A DNA stretch of 64,000 nt from Rhodocyclaceae bacterium (GCA_019455325.1 JACFMQ010000003.1:1-64000); one strand, 5' to 3'; counted from the first letter of the stretch, positions 1 through 9,147 are shown. Program-made: numbers and translations. Notes: generated by a model not told the origin, from the sequence alone.

Positions 1-48
1 TATTTCTTCCTGAAGATCAAGGCTGCCTTCCCCGGTAAAGCGCGATGA
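1..48 (+). CDS. C-terminal end of an unidentified protein (partial)
   Basis: The first 48 bases read as an open frame ending in a TGA stop, with the residues YFFLKIKAAFPGKAR. The start lies outside the window and 15 residues are too few to assign a family. A strong terminator follows about 30 bases later, which supports this being a real gene end. Confidence 0.5.
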   Translation, partial: YFFLKIKAAFPGKAR

Positions 49-80
49 ACCTTTTCTTTTCCCCGTTTCCGCCTCCCGAA

Positions 81-120
81 AAGCGGAAGGCCGCCCGCAG
101 GCGGCCTTCCGCTTTCTTCT
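81..120. terminator. Bidirectional rho-independent terminator
   Basis: A perfect 15-bp inverted repeat (81-95 and 100-114) with a CGCA loop is followed by a T-rich tract on the plus strand (TTCTTCTTTT). It sits between the end of the left partial gene and the end of the convergent HU gene, so it can serve both. Confidence 0.85.
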
Positions 121-138
121 TTTCTGCAGCGGGATTGC

Positions 139-423
139 TTACTTCTTCTTCTTGGCGACGGCGGCCTTGAAGGACGCGCCAGCCGAGAACTTCGGAACGG
201 TCGTCGCCGGAATCTTGATGGCGGCGCCGGTCTTCGGGTTCTTGCCGGTACGGGCAGCGCGCTTGGCGGCCTTGAAGGAACCGAAGCCGACCAGCGTCAC
301 GTTGTCGCCCTTGGCGACGGCCGTGGTGATGGCGGCGACGGCGGCGTCGAGCGCACGGCCGGCAGCGGCCTTGCTGATATCGGCACCGGCAGCGATGGCA
401 TCGATGAGTTCACTCTTGTTCAT
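139..423 (-). CDS. hupB: HU family DNA-binding protein
   Basis: This 94-residue protein is the length of bacterial HU and begins [18 protein letters not shown]. It carries the typical beta-arm motif RTGKNPKTG that inserts into the DNA minor groove, and a basic tail ending in KKKK. HU bends and compacts DNA as a dimer in the nucleoid. It is a single gene, ending at the shared terminator on one side and with a roughly 120-bp leader before the liv operon on the other. The family assignment is firm. Whether it is the alpha- or beta-type subunit cannot be judged. Confidence 0.95.
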   Translation of the reverse strand: MNKSELIDAIAAGADISKAAAGRALDAAVAAITTAVAKGDNVTLVGFGSFKAAKRAARTGKNPKTGAAIKIPATTVPKFSAGASFKAAVAKKKK

Positions 424-543
424 TCAGAGTCTCCTACGGGTGAGTGTGTTGACGGAAGGCGGTAGCCGCGGGTGATTGTGTCATAGGCTTTTTTCAAATG
501 CCACAACTTTTTTGTCGGTTTTTTCCTTCGCAACCCTTGCGCC

Positions 544-1284
544 TCAACGCTTCCCGCCGAGTCCGAGGTAGGCTTCGACGACCCGGGGGTCGCTGGCAAG
601 CTCGGCGCCCGGTCCGGCCAGCGAGATTTCGCCGGTTTCCAGAACATAGCCGTAATCCGCCACCTGCAAGGCGGCGCGGGCGTTCTGCTCGACCAGGAGG
701 ACGGAAACGCCCATCCCGCGCAGCCTGGAAACGGTGCGGAAAATCTCGCGGATGATCAGCGGCGCCAGGCCCAGACTGGGCTCGTCGAGCATCAGCAGCT
801 TCGGCTTGGCCATCAGCGCCCGGCCCATGGCCAGCATCTGCCGCTCGCCGCCGGAGAGCGTGCCGGCCGTCTGCTCGGCGCGCTCGCGCAGCCGCGGAAA
901 GATGTCGTAGACCTCCGCCAGCGTCTCCCGGATGCCGCCGTCGCCGCGCCGGTGGCGGTCGAAGGCGCCGAGCAGCAGGTTGTCGCCGACGCTCATGTCG
1001 GCGAACAGCTCGCGCTTCTCCGGCACCAGCGTCAGGCCGAGGCCGACGCGCTCCTCGACCTCGACGTCGCCGCCGAGCGCTCGCCCGGCGTAGACGACCT
1101 CGCCGCGGCCGGGCAGGAGGCCCATCAGGCACGAGAGCAGCGTCGTCTTGCCGGCGCCGTTCGGGCCGATGACGGTGACGATCTCGCCCTCGCGGATGGT
1201 CAGGCCGACCTTGTGCAGCGCCTCGACCTTGCCGTAGGAGACGGACAGATCCTTCGCTTCGAGCAGCACGGGGCGCACGGTCAT
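544..1284 (-). CDS. livF: Branched-chain amino-acid ABC transporter ATPase LivF
   Basis: This 246-residue ABC ATPase has Walker A GPNGAGKTT near residue 40, the signature LSGGERQMLAMGRAL, Walker B LLMLDEPS and a switch-His region LLVEQN. Those features and its length are typical of LivF. It is the last gene of a minus-strand liv operon. Its ATG overlaps the stop of the upstream livM-livG gene by four bases (ATGA), which fixes the start and implies translational coupling. It would pair with the LivG domain to power uptake of branched-chain amino acids or similar substrates. Confidence 0.92.
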   Translation of the reverse strand: MTVRPVLLEAKDLSVSYGKVEALHKVGLTIREGEIVTVIGPNGAGKTTLLSCLMGLLPGRGEVVYAGRALGGDVEVEERVGLGLTLVPEKRELFADMSVGDNLLLGAFDRHRRGDGGIRETLAEVYDIFPRLRERAEQTAGTLSGGERQMLAMGRALMAKPKLLMLDEPSLGLAPLIIREIFRTVSRLRGMGVSVLLVEQNARAALQVADYGYVLETGEISLAGPGAELASDPRVVEAYLGLGGKR

Positions 1285-3062
1285 TCGACACCTCCCAGAT
1301 AGGCTTCGAGCACCTTCGGGTCTTCCTGGATCTGCTGCGGCAGGCCCTCGGCGAGCTTCTCGCCGAACTCCATGACGACCACGCGGTCGGCCAGCCCCAT
1401 GACGAAATCCATGTCGTGCTCGACGAGCAGGATGCCCATGCCCTCGGCGCGCAGCCGGCGCAGCAGGTCGGCGAGCGCCTGCTTCTCCAGGTAGCGCAGG
1501 CCGGCCGCCGGTTCGTCGAGCAGCAGCAGGCAGGGGTCGGCGGCGAGCGCGCGGGCGATCTCGACGATGCGCTGCTTGCCCAGCGGCAGGCTGCCGGCGG
1601 CGTCGAACAGGTGCTCGCCGAGGCCGACGCGCGCGATCTGCCGCGCCGCCTCGCAGCGCAGCCGGCGCTCCTCGTCGCGGTCGAGGCGGCAGGCAGCGTG
1701 CACGAAGTGGCGGCGGCCGCGCAGGTGGGCGCCGATGGCGACGTTGTCGAGCACGCTCATCGCCGGCAGCAGGCGCACGTGCTGGAAGGTGCGGCTCATG
1801 CCGCGGCGGGCGATCTCGCGCGCCGGCAGGCGGTCGACGCGCCGGCCGAGGAAGCGCACCTCGCCGTCGCTCGGCGGGTTGACGCCGGAGATGCAGTTGA
1901 ACAGCGTGCTCTTGCCCGCGCCGTTCGGGCCGATCAGCGCCATCACCTCGCCGGCGCGAACGCCGAAGGAGATTTCGCTGTTGGCGGCGAGGCCGCCGAA
2001 ATGCTTGCTCACCTCGCGCACTTCGAGGATGGTCTCGCCGCTCGCCGGCACCTCGCGCCGCGGCAGGGGCTCGGCGTCGGCGACGCAGCCGGCCTCGGCC
2101 GGCGCCGGCCAGAGGTGCTCGACGCGCGCCGACAGCGCCGGCCACAGCCCGTCGCGGGCGCGGTGCAGCACGAAGATCATGACCAGGCCGAAGACGATCA
2201 CCTCGAAGTTGCCGGACTGGCCGAGGAGCTTCGGCAGCAGATCCTGCAGCCACTGCTTGAGGATGGTCACCAGCCCGGCGCCGAGGAGCGCGCCCCAGAC
2301 GTGGCCGACGCCGCCGATGACCGCCATGAACAGGTATTCGATGCCCTGCGTCAGCGAGAACGGCGTCGGATTCACGAAGCGCTGCAGGTGCGCGTAGAGC
2401 CAGCCGGAGACGCAGGCGAACTGGGCGGCGACGGTGAAGATGACGATCTTGTACCAGGCGGTGTTCACGCCCATGGCCTCGGCCATGACGACGCCGCCCT
2501 TCAACGCGCGGATGGCGCGGCCGTCGCGCGAGTCGAGCAGGTTGCGGGTGGTGACGACGGCCAAGAGCAGCGCCGCCCAGATCAGGTAGAAGAACTCACG
2601 GCCGCTGCGCAGCTCGACGCCGCCGAGCGACACCGGCGGGATGCCGCCGAGGCCGGTATGGCCGCCGAAGGCCTCGATGTTGCCGAACAGGAAATAGAGG
2701 CTCAGGCCCCAGGCGATGGTGCCGAGCGGCAGGTAGTGGCCGCCCATGCGCAGCGTGACGAAGCCGAGGAAGAGGGCGACGGCGGTGGTCGCGGCAAGCG
2801 CGACGACGAGCGTCAGCCACGGGCTCCAGCCGAAGGCCGTGGACAGCCAGGCGGTGGTGTAGGCGCCGATGCCGACGAAGGCCGCCTGGCCGAAGCTGGT
2901 CAGGCCGCCGACGCCGGTGAGCAGCACCAGGCCGAGCGCGACCAGCGCGTAGAGGCCGATGTAGTTGGCCAGCGTCACGTAGAACTCGGCCGACGCCGGG
3001 AGCGCCACCGGCAGCAGCGCGACGAGGGCGACGAAGGCCGCCAGCGGCAGGCGGCGCATCAT
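1281..3062 (-). CDS. livM-livG: Fused branched-chain amino-acid ABC permease/ATPase (LivM-LivG)
   Basis: One 593-residue frame holds a LivM-type permease (about residues 1-330, multiple membrane segments, motif GGVGHVWGALLGA) joined through a short Pro/Glu linker to a LivG-type ATPase (about 345-593). The ATPase part has Walker A GPNGAGKST, a variant signature LPLGKQRIVEIARAL and Walker B LLLLDEPAAGL. LivM and LivG are usually separate proteins, but such fusions occur in Proteobacteria. The start is the first of two adjacent ATGs and overlaps the livH stop by four bases. There is no internal stop, and no ribosome-binding site was noted at the domain boundary, so I read it as a true fusion. 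Confidence 0.93.
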   Translation of the reverse strand: MMRRLPLAAFVALVALLPVALPASAEFYVTLANYIGLYALVALGLVLLTGVGGLTSFGQAAFVGIGAYTTAWLSTAFGWSPWLTLVVALAATTAVALFLGFVTLRMGGHYLPLGTIAWGLSLYFLFGNIEAFGGHTGLGGIPPVSLGGVELRSGREFFYLIWAALLLAVVTTRNLLDSRDGRAIRALKGGVVMAEAMGVNTAWYKIVIFTVAAQFACVSGWLYAHLQRFVNPTPFSLTQGIEYLFMAVIGGVGHVWGALLGAGLVTILKQWLQDLLPKLLGQSGNFEVIVFGLVMIFVLHRARDGLWPALSARVEHLWPAPAEAGCVADAEPLPRREVPASGETILEVREVSKHFGGLAANSEISFGVRAGEVMALIGPNGAGKSTLFNCISGVNPPSDGEVRFLGRRVDRLPAREIARRGMSRTFQHVRLLPAMSVLDNVAIGAHLRGRRHFVHAACRLDRDEERRLRCEAARQIARVGLGEHLFDAAGSLPLGKQRIVEIARALAADPCLLLLDEPAAGLRYLEKQALADLLRRLRAEGMGILLVEHDMDFVMGLADRVVVMEFGEKLAEGLPQQIQEDPKVLEAYLGGVE

Positions 3063-4096
3063 TCTTCCTCCTCCGTGTGGCGGGCGCCGAGCGAGCGCCA
3101 GAGCAGCACCGGGATGATCAGCGTGAACACGATCACCTCCTTGTAGGCGCTGGCCCAGAACGAGGAATACGCTTCCAGGAAACCGACCAGCAGCGCGCCG
3201 GCCGCCGCCACCGGATAGCTCACCAGGCCGCCGATGATGGCGCCGACGAAGCCCTTGAGGCCGATCAGGAAGCCGGAGTCGTAGTAGAGCGTGGTGATCG
3301 GCGAGATGAGCACGCCGGAGAAGGCGCCGATCAGCGCCGCCAGCGTGAAGGAGAGCTTGCCGGCCAGCGTCGTCGAGATGCCCATCAGGCGCGCGCCGGT
3401 GCGGTTCAGCGCGGTCGCGCGCAGCGCCTTGCCGTAGATGCTGCGGCCGAAGAAGGCGTAGAGGCCGACGATCAGCGCCGCCGAGATGAGCAGGATCCAC
3501 AGCGTCTGGTACTGCAGCGAGGTGAAGCCGAGATCGAGCGCACCCTCGGTGAAGGCCGGCGTGCGCGTGCCCTCGGCGCCGAAGAAGAGCAGGCCGAGCC
3601 CGGTCAGCACGAGGTGCACGGCGATCGAGACGATGAGCAGGATGAGCACCGGCGCTTCGGCGATCGGCTGGTAGGCCAGCCGGTAGATCATCGGCCCGAG
3701 CGGCACGACGATGGCCAGCGCGAGCAGCACCTGCGCCGCCAGCGGCAGGCCGGCGGGGTCGACGCCGGCGAGCAGCAGCCACAGCGCCAGCGGCGCCGCC
3801 AGGTTGAGGGCGAGGATGCGCGGCAGCCGGCGCGCGCTGCCATGGCGCAGCGCGCGCGCGCCGTCGATGGCAGCGACCGCGGCGCCGAGGACGACGACCA
3901 GCCACAGCGTCGCCGGCAGCTTGCCGGCCTGCAGCGTCGCCAGCGTCAGCGCGCCGTAGGCGACGAACTCGCCCTGCGGAATGAAGATGACGCGCGTCAC
4001 CGCGAAGACCAGCACCAGCGCCAGCGCGAGCAGCGCGTAGATGGCGCCGTTGGTCAGGCCGTCCTGGCCGAGAAGGAGGGCGATCTGAAAATCCAT
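3059..4096 (-). CDS. livH: Branched-chain amino-acid ABC permease LivH
   Basis: This 345-residue integral membrane protein has the LivH N-terminal pattern (LTNGAIYALLALALVLVFAVTRVIFIPQG begins near residue 14) and the conserved loop GKALRATALNRTGARLMGI. It is somewhat longer than the usual 290-310 residues because of an extra hydrophobic insertion around residues 65-130. It forms the second transmembrane half of the importer with the LivM domain. It lies about 100 bases downstream of the binding-protein gene and overlaps livM by ATGA. Confidence 0.93.
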   Translation of the reverse strand: MDFQIALLLGQDGLTNGAIYALLALALVLVFAVTRVIFIPQGEFVAYGALTLATLQAGKLPATLWLVVVLGAAVAAIDGARALRHGSARRLPRILALNLAAPLALWLLLAGVDPAGLPLAAQVLLALAIVVPLGPMIYRLAYQPIAEAPVLILLIVSIAVHLVLTGLGLLFFGAEGTRTPAFTEGALDLGFTSLQYQTLWILLISAALIVGLYAFFGRSIYGKALRATALNRTGARLMGISTTLAGKLSFTLAALIGAFSGVLISPITTLYYDSGFLIGLKGFVGAIIGGLVSYPVAAAGALLVGFLEAYSSFWASAYKEVIVFTLIIPVLLWRSLGARHTEEEE

Positions 4097-4196
4097 GCAA
4101 ATCCCTGCGCCCGGCGTACCGTCGCGCCGGGCTGTTCGTATGACGGCGGCGGAGCGCCCGCCGCCGTCGGCTCGGCGCCTGGCGCCGCTTCTCCCG

Positions 4197-5339
4197 TTAC
4201 TTCACCAGCTTCCAGGCGCCGCCCTCGATCTTGACCATGACGCGGGCGCGCTGGTCGAAGCCGAGGTGGTCGGTCGCACTCATGTTGAACACGCCGTGCG
4301 CCACCGGCAGTTCCTTGATGCCTTCCAGCGCGTCGCGCAGCGCCGCGCGGAATTCCCTGGTGCCCGGCTGCGCCTTCTTCAGCGCCGCCGGCACCGCCGC
4401 TTCGAGCAGCCGGTAGGCGTCCCAGGCGTGCGCGCCGAAGGTCGACACGCTGCCCTTGCCGTGCGCCGCCTCGTACTTCTGCACGTAGTCCTGTGCCGAT
4501 TTCTTCACCGGGTTGTCGGCCGGCAACTGGTCGGCGACGAGCACCGGGCCGGCGGGCAGGAAGGTGCCCTCGCAGTCCTTGCCGCAGACGCGCAGGAAGT
4601 CGGCGTTGGCGACGCCGTGCGTCTGGTAGATCAGGCCCTTGTAGCTGCGCTCCTTCAGCGCCTTCTGCGGCAGCGCGGCCGGCGTGCCGGAGCCGCCGAT
4701 GAGCACCGCGTCCGGCTTGGCGGCGATGATCTTCAGCACCTGGCCGGTGACCGAGGTGTCGGCGCGGTTGAAGCGCTCGCTGGCGACGACCTCGATCTTG
4801 CGCGCCTTGGCGACGCCGGCGAATTCGTTCGCCCAGCCCTCGCCGTAGGCGTCGGAGAAGCCGATGTAGGCGACGCGCTTCACGCCGTTGTCGCTCATGT
4901 GCTCGGTGATCGCCGTCGACATCTGCGCGTCGTTCTGCGGCGTCTTGTAGACCCAGCGGCGGCGCGCGTCGACCGGATCGACGATGGCGCGGCCGGCGGC
5001 CATCGAGATCATCGGCGTCTCCGCCTCGGCGGCGACGTCGATCATCGCCAGCGAGGCCGGCGTGACGGTCGAGCCGATGATTACGTCGACCTTTTCCTCG
5101 GCGACGAACTTCTTCGCGTTCTTCACCGCGGTCGTCGTGTCGGAAGCGTCGTCGAGCAGCACCACCCGCAGCTTCTGGCCGGCGATGGTCTGCGGCACCA
5201 GCGCGAAGGTGTTCTTCTCGGGAATGCCGAGCGAGGCGGCGGGGCCGGTCGCCGAGACGGTGACGCCGACGGTGATGTCGGCCAGCGCGGCGGCGGGCAG
5301 GGCGAACAGCAGGGCGGCGATCAGCCTTTTTTGTTTCAT
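4197..5339 (-). CDS. livK: Branched-chain amino-acid ABC transporter substrate-binding protein
   Basis: This 380-residue periplasmic binding protein starts with a Sec signal peptide (MKQKRLIAALLFALPAAALA, cleavage before DITV). A type I periplasmic binding fold of the LivJ/LivK family follows (VGVTVSATGPAASLGIPEKN, GSTVTPASLAMIDVA). A strong GGAGGAGACC ribosome-binding site precedes the ATG. It is the first gene of the liv operon. The ligand may be a branched-chain amino acid, an amide or an aromatic acid, and cannot be told from sequence. Confidence 0.92.
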   Translation of the reverse strand: MKQKRLIAALLFALPAAALADITVGVTVSATGPAASLGIPEKNTFALVPQTIAGQKLRVVLLDDASDTTTAVKNAKKFVAEEKVDVIIGSTVTPASLAMIDVAAEAETPMISMAAGRAIVDPVDARRRWVYKTPQNDAQMSTAITEHMSDNGVKRVAYIGFSDAYGEGWANEFAGVAKARKIEVVASERFNRADTSVTGQVLKIIAAKPDAVLIGGSGTPAALPQKALKERSYKGLIYQTHGVANADFLRVCGKDCEGTFLPAGPVLVADQLPADNPVKKSAQDYVQKYEAAHGKGSVSTFGAHAWDAYRLLEAAVPAALKKAQPGTREFRAALRDALEGIKELPVAHGVFNMSATDHLGFDQRARVMVKIEGGAWKLVK

Positions 5340-5566
5340 CGTGGTCTCCTCCGGGATGAGCGGTTCTGATCCTTTGATTTTTCGGGTCCGGGCCGCGCCG
5401 GGGCCGGCGCCGCGGCGGCAAAACCCGGGAGGGTACGACATTCCGCGCCGATGCGCACCACCGGCGGCCCGCCGCCGCGCCCGCGGCCGGCGCGGCGGCG
5501 GGCGCCGGACGCCCGCCGGCACAGGGATTCCGGCTTTCCGGCCCCGGCCGGGCGCCGGCCGCGGGC

Positions 5567-6496
5567 TCAGCCGCCGGCGTCGACGCCAAAGAGCGGCAGC
5601 GCGTCCCAGTACGGCTCCGGCCCGAGCCGCTCGGCCAGGTAGTCGACCAGCACGCGCACGCGGCGCGGCACGTAGCGGTTGCCGGGGAAAACCGCGTAGA
5701 TGCCCAGCTCCGGCAGCGCGTGGCCGGTGAGGATCGGGCGCACGCTGCCGGCGGCGATCGCCGCCGCGGCGATGAAGGACGGCGCGCAGGTGATGCCGAT
5801 GCCGCGGATCGCCGCGTCGAGCAGCGCGTCGCCGTTGTTCGCCAGCAGCCGGCCGCGGATCGGGAACCAGCGCAGCTCGCCGTCGACGACGAAGCCCCAG
5901 CTCGACTGCGCCGTCGGCACGTAGCCGAAGCACTCGTGCTCGATCAGCTCTTCCGGCCGCTTCGGTTCGCCGCGCCGGCGCAGGTAGTCGTCGGAAGCCA
6001 CGACCAGCATGCGGCAGACGCTCAGGCGGCGCGCCACCTCCAGCGGCGCCAGCCGGCCGGTGATGCGGATGGCGAAGTCCACGCCCTCCTCGATCAGGTT
6101 CACCTGGCGGTCGGTGTAGTCCACTTCCAGCGTGATCTCCGGGTAGCGCGCGCCGAAGTCGAGCAGCAGCGGCGTCAGGTGGCGCAGGCCGAAGCTGAAC
6201 GGCACGCTGACGCGGACGTGGCCGCGCGGCACCTGGCCCTCGGCGGCGAGGTCCGATTCGGCGGCCTCGACCAGGTCGAGGATCTCGCGGCATTTCTCCA
6301 GGTAGGCGACGCCGGCCGAGGTCAGGTTGAGCCGGCGCGTGCTGCGCGCGATCAGCTTGACGCCGAGGTGCGCCTCCAACGCCGCCACCTGCCGCGTCAC
6401 CACCGAACGCGCCACGTTGGCCTGCCGGGCCACGGCCGAGAAACTGCCCATCTCGGCGACGCGGCGGAACATCTCCATGGTTTCCAGACGGTCCAT
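5567..6496 (-). CDS. LysR family transcriptional regulator
   Basis: This 309-residue LysR-type regulator has an N-terminal winged helix-turn-helix (MEMFRRVAEMGSFSAVARQANVARSVVTRQVAALE) and a C-terminal effector domain starting about residue 90. I chose the ATG giving MDRLETMEMF, the usual beginning of this clade, rather than an upstream start eight codons earlier. It is divergent from the dioxygenase operon with only about 53 bp between starts, so that operon is the likely target. A T-N11-A palindrome sits immediately upstream of its start. Its effector is unknown. Confidence 0.9.
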   Translation of the reverse strand: MDRLETMEMFRRVAEMGSFSAVARQANVARSVVTRQVAALEAHLGVKLIARSTRRLNLTSAGVAYLEKCREILDLVEAAESDLAAEGQVPRGHVRVSVPFSFGLRHLTPLLLDFGARYPEITLEVDYTDRQVNLIEEGVDFAIRITGRLAPLEVARRLSVCRMLVVASDDYLRRRGEPKRPEELIEHECFGYVPTAQSSWGFVVDGELRWFPIRGRLLANNGDALLDAAIRGIGITCAPSFIAAAAIAAGSVRPILTGHALPELGIYAVFPGNRYVPRRVRVLVDYLAERLGPEPYWDALPLFGVDAGG

Positions 6497-6498
6497 TG

Positions 6499-6513
6499 TT
6501 GCATTCCGCGCAA
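6499..6513. promoter_or_regulatory. Candidate LysR box (TTGC-N7-GCAA)
   Basis: The 15-bp palindrome TTGCATTCCGCGCAA lies in the 53-bp gap between the divergent lysR-type and dioxygenase genes, two bases from the regulator's start codon. It matches the general T-N11-A pattern of LysR-type operators. Its position fits autorepression together with control of the divergent operon. This is inference from pattern and position only. Confidence 0.45.
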
Positions 6514-6549
6514 CGAACAATTCCGCATTGTCACCTATCTAAGGCACAA

Positions 6550-7422
6550 ATGCTCGCCTACATTATGTCCATGGCAACGCTCACCGAAATCCGCCCGACC
6601 CGCCGCCCGCTGCCGGCCCTCTTCGTCCCGCACGGCGCGCCGAGCTTCGCGCTGCACCCCGGCGCCGCCGGCGCGGCGCTGACGCGCTTCGCCGGCGGCC
6701 TGCCGCGGCCGCGCGCGATCCTCGTCGTCAGCCCGCACTGGAACACCGACGCGCCGACGCTCGGCGCCGCCGAATGGCCGACGACGATGCACGACTTCTC
6801 CGGTTTCCCGGCCGCCCTCGACGCCATCCGCTACCCGGCGCCGGGCGCCCCGGAACTCGCCGGCGAGGTCGTGGAAACGCTCGCCGCGGCGGGCTTCGCC
6901 GCGCGCCTCGACGACCGGCGCGGCCTCGACCACGGCGCCTGGATTCCGCTGCGCCTGCTCTACCCCGAGGCCGACGTGCCGGTGGCGACGCTCTCCTTGC
7001 AGGCGCACCGCGGCACCGAGCACCACCTGCGGCTGGGCCGGGCGCTCGCCGGACTCGCCGCCGACGGCGTGCTCGTCGTCGCCTCCGGCAACCTCACGCA
7101 CAACCTCGCCGACGTCCGCCTCGGCTGGCCCGGCGACGAGGCGCCGGCCTACGTCCGCCGCTTCGCCGACTGGATCTGGGCGCGGCTCGAAGGCGGCGAG
7201 GCCGAGCCGCTGCTGCGCTACCGCGCGCTGGCGCCGGACGCGGCGCGCGCGCATCCGGGCGAGGAGCACCTGCTGCCGCTCTTCGTCGCCCTCGGCGCCG
7301 CCGGGAACGACTGGTGCGTCGAACGACTCTACAGAGGCATCGACGACCGGGCACTGGCCATGGACGCCTTCGCCTTCCGCGCGCGCCACGACGACAACGA
7401 CAAACACGGAGAACCCGCATGA
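6550..7422 (+). CDS. DODA-type extradiol ring-cleavage dioxygenase (LigB family)
   Basis: This protein of about 290 residues belongs to the class III extradiol dioxygenase / DODA (YgiD-like) family. Four expected metal or acid-base histidine motifs are visible: VPHGAPSF, SPHWNTD, LDHGAWIPLR and NLTHNLAD. Such enzymes bind Fe(II) or Zn and open catechol-type rings; the substrate here is unknown. I take the ATG preceded by AAGG at the right spacing. Starts at 6565 or 6571 are also possible. The stop overlaps the next gene by ATGA, so it heads an operon with cytochrome b561 and two YceI proteins. Confidence 0.85.
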   Translation: MLAYIMSMATLTEIRPTRRPLPALFVPHGAPSFALHPGAAGAALTRFAGGLPRPRAILVVSPHWNTDAPTLGAAEWPTTMHDFSGFPAALDAIRYPAPGAPELAGEVVETLAAAGFAARLDDRRGLDHGAWIPLRLLYPEADVPVATLSLQAHRGTEHHLRLGRALAGLAADGVLVVASGNLTHNLADVRLGWPGDEAPAYVRRFADWIWARLEGGEAEPLLRYRALAPDAARAHPGEEHLLPLFVALGAAGNDWCVERLYRGIDDRALAMDAFAFRARHDDNDKHGEPA

Positions 7423-7967
7423 CCCCGGACAACGACCGCTACACCCACACCGCCGTGGCGCTGCACTGGCTGATGGCCGTGCTGCTCGTCGGCCTCTTCG
7501 CCGTCGGCCTGTACATGACCGGCCTCAAGCTGTCGCCGCAGAAGCTGCAGATCTATTCGTGGCACAAGTGGGCCGGCGTCACCCTCTTCCTGCTGGCGCT
7601 CGCCCGCCTCGCCTGGCGCCTCGGCCACCGGCCGCCGGCGCCGCCGGCGACCATGCCGCGCTGGCAGCACGTCGCTGCCGAGGGCACGCACCACCTGCTC
7701 TACGTGCTGATGCTGGCGATCCCGCTCACCGGCTGGCTGATGAGTTCGGCCAAGGGCTTCCAGACCGTCTGGTTCGGCGTGCTGCCGCTGCCCGACCTGC
7801 TGGCCAAGGACGAGGCGCTCGGCGAGCTGCTGGCGGGGGCGCACAAGGCGCTCAACCTCGGCCTCGCCGCGCTCGTGCTGGGGCACGTCGGCGCCGCGCT
7901 CAAGCACCACTTCATCGACCGCGACGGCGTGCTGGCGCGCATGCTCCCCTTCCTCCGTTCGCACTGA
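7419..7967 (+). CDS. Cytochrome b561 family membrane protein
   Basis: This 182-residue four-helix membrane protein of the YodB/CybB-type cytochrome b561 family has candidate haem-ligand histidines in HTAVALHWLMA, YSWHKWAG, EGTHHLLYVLM and LVLGHVGAALKHH. It probably passes electrons from the quinol pool to a periplasmic partner. Its ATG overlaps the dioxygenase stop and it is followed after about 20 bases by a YceI gene. The b561-YceI pairing is common in Proteobacteria and suggests a shared periplasmic redox or quinone role. Confidence 0.92.
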   Translation: MTPDNDRYTHTAVALHWLMAVLLVGLFAVGLYMTGLKLSPQKLQIYSWHKWAGVTLFLLALARLAWRLGHRPPAPPATMPRWQHVAAEGTHHLLYVLMLAIPLTGWLMSSAKGFQTVWFGVLPLPDLLAKDEALGELLAGAHKALNLGLAALVLGHVGAALKHHFIDRDGVLARMLPFLRSH

Positions 7968-7987
7968 CCCCACCCCAAGGAGAACCC

Positions 7988-8548
7988 ATGAAAAGACACA
8001 TCCTCGCCGCCGCGCTGCTCGGCCTCGGCCTGGCCACGCAGGCCGGCGCCGTCGAGTACGCGCGCTTCCAGCCGGAGCAGAGCCGGGTCGAATTCACGTC
8101 GAAGCAGATGGGCGTCGCCGTCGACGGCCGCTTCCGCAAGTTCGACGTCCAGCTCGCCTTCGACCCGGCAAAGCCGACCGCGGCCAGCGCCCGCATCGAC
8201 ATCGCGCTGGCCAGCATCGACGCCGGCTCGAAGGACGCCGACGACGAGGTGGCCGGCAAGCAGTGGTTCGACCTCAAGGCCTTCCCGACGGCGAGCTTCG
8301 TCGCCACCGGCGTCAAGGCGCTCGGCGGCGACCGCTACGAGGCCGTCGGCAAGATCAGCATCAAGGGCCGCACGCAGGACGCGGTGCTGCCCTTCACCGT
8401 CAAGCACGACGGCAGGCTCGCCACCTTCGACGGCAGCCTCGTCGTCAAGCGCCTCGACTTCGCCGTCGGCGAAGGCGCCTGGGCCGACGTCGGCACGGTC
8501 GCCAACGAAGTCCAGGTGAAGTTCCGCATCGTCGCCGCCGCCAGGTAA
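7988..8548 (+). CDS. YceI family periplasmic protein (first copy)
   Basis: This 186-residue protein has a signal peptide (MKRHILAAALLGLGLATQAGA) followed by a single YceI lipocalin-like beta-barrel, which in characterised members binds polyisoprenoid chains. Recognisable motifs are SRVEFTSKQMGVAVDGRF and KISIKGRTQDAVLPF. The start follows an AAGGAGAAC ribosome-binding site. It sits between cytochrome b561 and a second YceI gene, so it may carry a quinone-like lipid for the cytochrome. That link is inferred. Confidence 0.92.
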   Translation: MKRHILAAALLGLGLATQAGAVEYARFQPEQSRVEFTSKQMGVAVDGRFRKFDVQLAFDPAKPTAASARIDIALASIDAGSKDADDEVAGKQWFDLKAFPTASFVATGVKALGGDRYEAVGKISIKGRTQDAVLPFTVKHDGRLATFDGSLVVKRLDFAVGEGAWADVGTVANEVQVKFRIVAAAR

Positions 8549-8573
8549 CCCCACCCCCTCAAGGAGAAGCCCC

Positions 8574-9143
8574 ATGAAGAAAACCCTCGCCAGCCTCGCC
8601 ATCGCCTCGCTCGTCGCCGCCCCGGCCTTCGCCGCGCCGGAGACCTACGTCATCGACGGCACGCACACCTTCCCGCGCTTCGAGTACAACCACCTCGGCT
8701 ACTCGACGCAGGTGCAGCGCTTCACGAAGACCAGCGGCACCGTCGTCTGGGACCGCGCGGCGAAGACCGCCAGCATCGACATCGTCATCGACGCGAAGTC
8801 GGTCGACACCGGCTACGCGGTGTTCAACGAGCACATCCAGGGCCCCGACTACCTCGACACGGCGAACCACCCGACCGCCACCTTCAAGTCGACGGCCGTG
8901 CAGTTCGACGGCGACCGGCCGGCGAGCATCGACGGCAACCTGACGATCAAGGGCGTCACCCGCCCGGTGACGCTGACCGTCACCTCCTTCCAGGCGATGC
9001 CGCACCCGATGCTGAAGAAGCCGGCGATCGGCGCCAACGCGGTGACCAGGATCAAGCGTTCGGAATTCAACGCCGGCAAGAACGCTCCCTACGTCAGCGA
9101 CGAGGTGACCATCCACATCCCGGTCGAGGCCATCCAGAAGTAA
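8574..9143 (+). CDS. YceI family periplasmic protein (second copy)
   Basis: This 189-residue secreted protein has a signal peptide (MKKTLASLAIASLVAAPAFA) and a YceI fold with the typical start YVIDGTHTFPRFEYNHLGYS and NLTIKGVTRPVTL. It is clearly diverged from the YceI copy just upstream. It is preceded by a good AAGGAGAAG site and ends four bases before the convergent CpxA-like kinase gene. It closes the dioxygenase-b561-YceI-YceI operon. Confidence 0.93.
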   Translation: MKKTLASLAIASLVAAPAFAAPETYVIDGTHTFPRFEYNHLGYSTQVQRFTKTSGTVVWDRAAKTASIDIVIDAKSVDTGYAVFNEHIQGPDYLDTANHPTATFKSTAVQFDGDRPASIDGNLTIKGVTRPVTLTVTSFQAMPHPMLKKPAIGANAVTRIKRSEFNAGKNAPYVSDEVTIHIPVEAIQK

Positions 9144-9147
9144 GCCT

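Noticed and set aside
1281-4100. Apparent 939-residue fusion extending LivM-LivG upstream over livH
   Set aside because: The first third is an out-of-frame reading of livH. The true start is the ATG at 3062 with an ATGA overlap.
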